Assembly (NCBI GenBank): GCA_903813345.2
Contig: CAIIXF020000006.1
Location: forward strand, 29,986,024-30,050,023
Length of the DNA stretch: 64,000 nt
Direction: 5' to 3'
DNA from: Owenia fusiformis
Lineage: Eukaryota > Annelida > Polychaeta > Sabellida > Oweniidae
Part shown: in pieces, positions 56,801 through 64,000 of the stretch
How positions within the stretch are numbered: position 1 is the stretch's first letter
Layout: each line of letters begins with the position of its first letter
The notes under the pieces: generated by a model
Told to the model about the DNA's origin: nothing
The model's input: the letters and a program-made list of their open reading frames with translations, nothing else
The model's database searches: none
Program-made: the position numbers and the translations under genes

Positions 56801-59800
56801 GGTTTGAATAAAACAAAGTAAAGAAATCTTGGAAACACAAGAAGAGGTGTCCTTAAAGTAAGTACATGGATTAGGCTTTTAAACCCAAGTATGACATTCA
56901 AGATGAGAAGATTTATTCAATATCTTTAAGACTCACTTCAAGCTAAAGATCCTGCACAAAACATTCCATCTCTAACAATAATTATTCCACTTCGTCTCAA
57001 ATAACCTTTTGGTCAAGGTTTTTCAGATCAAGACAATTTAAAACATGCCTGTTCTTTTTGCAAAAGAAATTTTCCTCGTTTTTACAACATCTTGAATATA
57101 AGATGTGTTACTCTTTGTCTTTATCTTTAATTCAGTCTTCTCTCTATCTTATTACTGTTAATCCATTGAGAAGGCTTGGCTTAGGACATTGACTAACATG
57201 TGATCAATAACATTGGGAGAAATGCACTTGGGGAGATTTCTTTTTGTGATTTGTTTCCTATTGTGATATCTCTAAATCTTTTTGTTAGATTTATTTTCAG
57301 ATTCACACATTTGAAATATATATTTTTGTAATATAAGTAAAATATGTACTGAACATGATAAACCTCATTGAAGAGACCATAATGGTCTTGTATCCTTATT
57401 ATCAATATTTTATGATCCATTTTTTGGAGCATTTTTGCAGCATTATAAAACCACCGCGCACCCAACTCCCCAAACCAAAATGCATTGCCACTCAAGAAGC
57501 CAAACCTCGCCCTTGTTTTGATAATGATGTTTTGGCAGTAAAATATACAGAATAAAAATGGAACCAGGTCAAGAGACAATTGCATCTTCTGAAGGATCAG
57601 AGATCCTGAATATTGAGAAGGAGGGATAAGTTGAGTGTTCAGAACACAGGCAACAGATGAGCTGTAAAGTTTTGAGCTTCATAATAGAGATAATGATATA
57701 GAGTAAATAGTGCAAGGTACAGAGCATACACGTGTCTCTGCAATTGACCCCAGAAAAAAGGACATTGGTTGTTTGGACTTGTTTGCGAACAGAAATGTCA
57801 CTTTAGCTTAATGACTGGATGAATTTAAGCAATTATTGGAAATATGTATTCATACGATGAATTCACACCAGAAAAGACTCTTACATTATTCGTAGATCTG
57901 AATGTTATGATCTGATATAGTTACAGATATTAGAGGTATATCTCAAAAAAGAAATAATTTGATTGATGTTTTACATTTTTCCTTCATCTTATACTAGATC
58001 AGGCTCACTCTAATTTTGTTGGATTTCTATTTTTCTAAAGATATAATATGATTTTAAGAAGAGGTTCATTATTCTCATGGTCATCTTCCCATGGAAGTAG
58101 AGGTGGAAATTACATTATAGATTGTTCAGAGAGCGAAAAGAGAATTTAAGTAGTACTCATATATGGAGTTGGATTGGTCTCTAGGGAGAGGTTGTTAAGG
58201 TCTATTGGATGGCCATACTTTTTTATACATTCTTTATTCCTCTTACATAGCAATTATCTTGATAAACCCTCTTCTGTAGCATTTTTCAGTGCAATGCAGT
58301 GAAAATATAAATCTATCGAATATGTAGAAAATATGAAGCAACCAAATGGCCACAGTTCAATATTATATGGAAAATACGTTCATATTCTATAAGAATACTT
58401 TTGTGTTTATCAGATGAATTAGTTTTACATGCAGTAAACCTGTTATTATCTCTTGTAATCTTTCAATGTCAAAATGTAAGATATTAAAATATGAATAAGT
58501 TGGATGCAGAATTGGCATGGGTTCAATCCTTGGATAGACTGACTTTCTCATCAGCCTGGTTTTGTGAAGAGTTAAGTTTTGCATTTTCAAACTACTGTAC
58601 CTTTTTTTGGGGTTGTCGATTTGGTTGAGAGGTCCTGAACACCAGCACTTTCAAGCTAGGTATAATGGGTGCCGCAACCAAGAGGCTCTTGACGTTGAGT
58701 TCGAGACGTTTGTGCTCCTTGTGTTTATCTATTTTCAATTGAACTAGAAAACGATCCATCATTGGTTTGCATCATTACATGCCATGCCATATATGGTCAA
58801 TCGCTGGTATGATCACTCAGGCCTGAAATCGATGATTTATACATGCAAATATACCGCATGACAGGTTATCTAAGGAAATTTAATTACTCAAAGTAGTAGT
58901 TAGGCTCTTAGTAAAATATTAACTCTTTAGCATACTCTATCAAATAACGTATTACACCCTATATGCAGATATCAGGTTTCATTAATGTACAGTGAAAACG
59001 GGGTGGAGGGGGAGGGGTGAGGGTTGGTAGAGGGGGCATAATGATTGAGGCATGAGATAATTTCTTTTGAATTGAGCCCTATGCCTTGGATATAAGTCTA
59101 TTCATGATTTGTTATCTGCCATTCAATGCATATCACAAATAAGTATATAAAATAATAAACATGTGTATTATATTACATATATCTCATTATACATATCTCC
59201 AAATATTTCCCTTTCCCCTTTTTGACTATTGTTGTTTTATCCTAGGTGGTGTTGCCAAGACAACAGGGAAATTGATCTATTTGTCATCAGGATTCTAGGA
59301 GATCAAAGGAAGACAGTTCAGTATTATCGTCAAGATAAATGTTTTCAATTTCCAGCCCAGTCAATTTCTTCAGACTGTGCACAAGATTTATTGTGGAATT
59401 AGGACCTTTTGCATTTTATTGCCTTATAGTTTGCCCATTGCCGTGACCCCATTACAATTTTGCTCTTAATGTATCTGAAGCTGAAGTTCAAGGTCAGTCT
59501 AATAGACTACATTTCAACCAATATGTACATGATGTCACTATGGAAGCCTATGTATGACAATCGGCGTGAATGTGACTATTCCAGAGAGATATCAACAAAA
59601 TATTAAAAATTTTCGTGGACCGTCCCTTTAGATAAAATCCATATTCCTTCTTGTAAAATAACCTTTCTACAAATAAGAGCTTGGTGGCCTGGGGTGGGTA
59701 TCTGGTAATATTTGCGTCACATCTATTATCCTCTTGCATTTTGTCTCCCCCTCACCTCCTTTGTATTTTAAGATGTTGTTTTTAATGGATTAGGGTGTCT

Positions 59801-62800
59801 CATTCAATTTCCTGCCCTTTATGCTTGGATGGATAAAGACATCTTTGAAGTCTATTACTTCTAACTAGAAAGGGTTTGGAGGTAGCTAAGTTTCTCTTTG
59901 ATAATGCCATTTGATGATTGAAGCACTTCATTGAAAATGAAATTACAAAGTAGCCCTAAAATTTTGACAAATTAGGATTTGACCTTGACCTTCCTTGCTT
60001 TTCAGGTTCTAGCTTTAAGAAATTAGAAGCTTTTTTGGACTCATATTTTGCAACTATGTTGTTTTTTGGTTCATTCATTGTACATGTATAATTATCATTT
60101 CAAGGAACATTTTATCAATTCTAAAACAGACCTCATATGTTTAGCTATATTCTGTGAATCAGTTTTCCATCAGGCACATCCGTTTTCAATCTCTAATTAT
60201 CTCCTTTAGTTTTCTTTTATTATAATAAAGTGCTTATGATCTTTCTATACAAGTCAGTTAGTATTAGGCTCGGTTACTAAAGCCTGTCTGAGTTAATCAT
60301 ATTGAACAATTTTCTCTGAGGCTTTATTAATTTTCTTGTAATTTCTGATTTTTTCACACTTGATTGACATTCTTATTATGTTCAGATACTTTTGTGACTT
60401 TTTCTGTCTAACAGAATTTAAGCTTATACTCTAAAACAGACTCTCATAGGAACAATTGTCTAAAAGTGAACGCCTACATGTTGATAGAGGGTACTTTAGT
60501 TCTAGTTATTCCCCATATAGTCTCATGTTAAATTAAAAATGTTGGTTTGAACAATTTGATCATCATATTTTTCATTTCGAACATTTTGTGCCTGATCTTA
60601 TTTGCTATCTCCATTTATTCTGACGTCAAAATGAGCTTTTAGTTAAAATTTAAGACGACTTGTATGTAATGCCATCCATGTAAAACCGTTGGTCACTCAA
60701 CGTAAAATTTTGCCACCATGTCAAATATGTTTTTATGATTTATAAGGCTTTTGTGGTGTTTTATGTACCCCTTTGTGCTCTTTAAGTACTTGAACCTGAA
60801 CTGGCCTCAGACCAAATCTTTTCCCTCAGCGGAATTTGTAACAAACAAACAAACAAACAAACAAGTACCTATAATTAAGCAAGCAATTAATCAAACTAAT
60901 ATATTGCACAGAGTATCGTACAATAACTTGATAAATATCACCATCTCTTATAAGTCAACAAGTTAAGTATTGCTATTCTGTAAGCTTTCTTGATATATCG
61001 CATTTTCAGATGAACTTTTCTAGGGTATAATCTAAATCCTTAAAAACACTCTGAAAATACAAATTAAATGCCACGTTTCACGTTAGTAAAGCTTACTTGC
61101 TAACAGCATCATAAATTACACGTCAACACTAGTAATTTTCACCATTAAGTGGATTTTATTGATGCGAAATTAGAGTTACATTGCTTATGGTCTTTCATTA
61201 GGTTTTGGGTGCGTCACAATCAACTTTCTTTATTGTGTTTATTATTTCCTCAACACACCTTCTAGCCTCTAACAAAAATGAGATAAATCACGATCTTAGC
61301 AAGTATTATATTCCTTTGGCAGGAAACTTCGTAATCATTTAAAAGTATATTTCTGTTTTTGCAATTTCGGATATGCGTCATACCTATTTTCTGAGTTGAG
61401 TTGTGAGATAAACATGTGGAAGTACTTTCCTTACGTAATTACAAAAATCTCTCATTTTACCTTATTCTGTCTAATCAGTATATAAAACTTGAAAAATCTT
61501 CATTAAAATGATTTTTTCACTGCATGAAGTGAAAGTATATTTTAACATTGTAAAGTAATTTTCAATTTCAGGACTGGATGTGGCATTAGTTGCCTCATTG
61601 TGAGGAAATCACTTCCTGTCTGGAAAAGTATTCTGTTTTCTATACGAGGCTATAATGCGTAGGTTATCCAGATCTCCAATTATCATTCATCACCTTTAAT
61701 GTTATTTCTACTAATCTGTTTTTCGATGTTATATATCTCGGCTGTAGATTCAATTTCAGATTACGTATAAGCTGCTCTGAATTTGATCTTCGTTAATATT
61801 TCATGATCTCGAATATTTCGTGTCTTTTTAGAGGTTGTAGCATTTTGTGAATTTCAGAGAATTTGGAATGGCTGTCGTTTTTTGTATACAATGATGCTTC
61901 ACGTGTTTTACAATGACATCTTAGGGAAAAGGTGAAATAAACAATGTATAACATTTTATTTGAAAGTCTCTGAACTATAGGAATTATCCCATTATATTCA
62001 ACATTCAAAATTGTCTGAACCTCGGTAGAAAACAAGAGAAAAAATGCTCATAATGATAGTATGGACAAAACCGTGAAATTCATTCAATAAAATTTACCAA
62101 ACCATCCAATCGTGTTAAATGTAAAAAGAAGTGAAATTACAGTGTTTGAGGAAATGTCTGTGGAGGTTTTGATGATGATTTGAAACTAGTCATTAGGCTC
62201 TAAAAGTAAAGTATCACGGCTGTACAGCTTGAATAGTAATTTACACTAAGATCCAAATGAGATCTGCTTCATTAAAAATACTTTCGCATCACCATAAACA
62301 AAACATTGCCAACATGAAAGTCACGTTTAATTTCTCTGGAAAAGTGAGTTAGATTTTTAAAACATATTTGTCTATAGGATGACCATTTATTGTTCCCAAC
62401 TATAACATAGCCTGGTTTCCAAGTGGTGCATTCCTGGTGTGTTTCAGGTGCAAAATAGGTTCAAATCAGGTGTTGTATAAGTCAAAGATTAGTATAAGAT
62501 TTACAATCTCCCTAACCATTGATGTACTTGAAACTAAGAGCTGAACGCATTATTTCTTCCGACCCTAGCCTCTTAGAATCAATCACCATAGAAACTCGGA
62601 AATTCCATTATCATTAATATGGGGATTTAAGGAACTACATTAGCCTAATGACAAAAGTGGACTTCGTTAAGATCAGTCTAAATAAATTTGATTTTCTCAA
62701 TATCACCTACAAAAGAATCCTCCCATTGTCTGACAACAAGGTTTCATGTTTGTTAAACATGATTTTGTGATCAGATTTGAATTCAATTTGATCAATTAAA

Positions 62801-63816
62801 GCAATGAAGCTTATCTGAGTAGTTTATCAGATTGATTTGAATCATCTAGTTTTGTTTCACAAAGTGAAAAGGCCAATATTGAAAATAGATATCATTTAAC
62901 ATTCTGGCTCATTGGAAATCAGGTAAGCTAGGGTTCTTTAAAGGTTCAATAGAAATTGCTATGAATTATGAGTATGATTTATTTTGCATAATTTAGAGAA
63001 GTTAGAACATATCAAAATTTCTCTGAAAATCACAGTTTCATGGAACACTGAAAATGATCAAATAAGTTAGGGAATCTAGCCAAAGCCAAATGATAATTGG
63101 TCACATAAAAACTTCGGAGCTCAAATGATGAAACTGTTAATGTTGCATGTTAATGGTAGCTTGATATGGATTGTGTCCCTCATTTATTATGTTCTTACTC
63201 CCCCCACCCATAAAAAAAGATTTTGGGCCACAAAAATGATATCATTTTGACCTTTGTTGGCTTCATTGCCAAAACGGGGCTTATTTTGAATAATGGCATT
63301 AGTTTAAAATCAAATGAAAGACCTGTGGGTTTTTAATATACATTTTAATGCCCTCCCCTCTTTGTGAAATGTCAGATCTTCCTTTGTAACAAAAGCCAGG
63401 CTAATATGAAACATGATGTAAATTAGGTTTGGTTCATTTGATGCTTTATTGAATTATATTCATCTCATTGTATTCTCCTGCTAAATTCTCTAACTAATCA
63501 GCTTGAGAAAGGCAAGAGCTCATGTGAGACATACTAATCTAATGAAGGAGTCAAATCATGGGCCTCAGAAACATGACCTGCTTGAAAGAGTGTTAGTATT
63601 CTCTAGGTCTTGATCTTTATTATACAGAGGGGAAATCAGAGAAACAGACGTGAAATGGCAGAAGTTTATAATTATGAGATTTAAAACAATGTACATTTGT
63701 AGATATGGCCATGTAAAATGTATACGTGGCCATGTAAAATGTATACGTGGCCATGTAAAATGTATATGTGGCCATGTAAAATGTATACGCCATGTAAAAT
63801 TAGATTATACATATAT
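56801..63816. other. No gene seen
   Basis: AT-rich with scattered short ORFs and an (ACAA)n run at 60,838-60,864. 63,700-63,800 is a 20-bp tandem repeat (GGCCATGTAAAATGTATACG, about five units). Confidence 0.5.
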
Positions 63817-63950
63817 AATTTTTATGTCACAACCACAAGTGTTTTTTGTGGATGGTGTTTGGTACTTGGTGTTTGGCAGTCGTCTTTCAGTGTCTGTAAC
63901 AAATGGCAGGTGGTGACATTTTGCATGTCAATACCCTGGTACTCATTGTT
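63817..63950 (+). mobile_element. SINE-like/dispersed repeat, third copy
   Basis: TTTTATGTCACAACCACAAG ... GTGTCTGTAACAAATGGCAG, GTGGTGACATTTTGCATGT. Best preserved of the three copies. Confidence 0.6.
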
Positions 63951-64000
63951 TTGTTCCTATGCAAAAATACTAATCCATTTCACACTTGGACTATATATGC

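Overview
This window is eukaryotic and almost certainly from an invertebrate animal, probably marine. It is AT-rich, its genes have GT-AG introns, and it carries a dense load of foldback elements/MITEs, minisatellites and retroelement debris. The species cannot be named from the sequence. Nothing bacterial or viral was recognised.

The left part (2,054-26,271, plus strand) is an ABHD16A (BAT5-type phosphatidylserine lipase) gene. Thirteen phase-compatible exons cover about 384 codons. They run from the N-terminal MATLLKCILGP through two membrane segments, the alpha/beta-hydrolase strand SEGNAGF, the nucleophile motif AWSIGG and onward to AEQLC. The last roughly 150-170 codons, with the catalytic Asp and His, were not found. 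They lie past 64,000, or the gene is broken.

Two minus-strand class A GPCR genes lie in this landscape. The first (15,029-17,752) is a single-exon gene inside the 11-kb ABHD16A intron 10. It has TM1-TM5, then a third intracellular loop dominated by a 60-bp in-frame minisatellite (NPL-initiated decapeptides). An in-frame TAA follows immediately before an otherwise intact TM6-TM7. The second (28,683-41,433) has two exons separated by a 10.5-kb intron. Its exon 1 encodes a long, sequon-rich extracellular domain plus TM1-TM2; its exon 2 encodes an aminergic-like TM3-TM7. It keeps the amine-binding-type Asp in TM3, but Asp2.50, Arg3.50 and Asn7.49 are all replaced.

The most unusual signal is in the ABHD16A introns. 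The 76-bp minisatellite of intron 8 is built from the 3' splice site and first ~20 nt of exon 9. One unit has also gained a consensus GTAAGT donor, which defines a possible 21-nt in-frame microexon. The ~30-bp minisatellite of intron 5 begins at, and resembles, the exon 5/donor junction.

The remainder is intronic or intergenic. It includes an 838-bp element in two inverted copies flanking the second GPCR, a 6.2-kb piggyBac-like TTAA-flanked element inside a tiny MITE, several foldback elements, a LINE 3' fragment and numerous tandem repeats. From 43,048 to 64,000 no convincing gene was seen.
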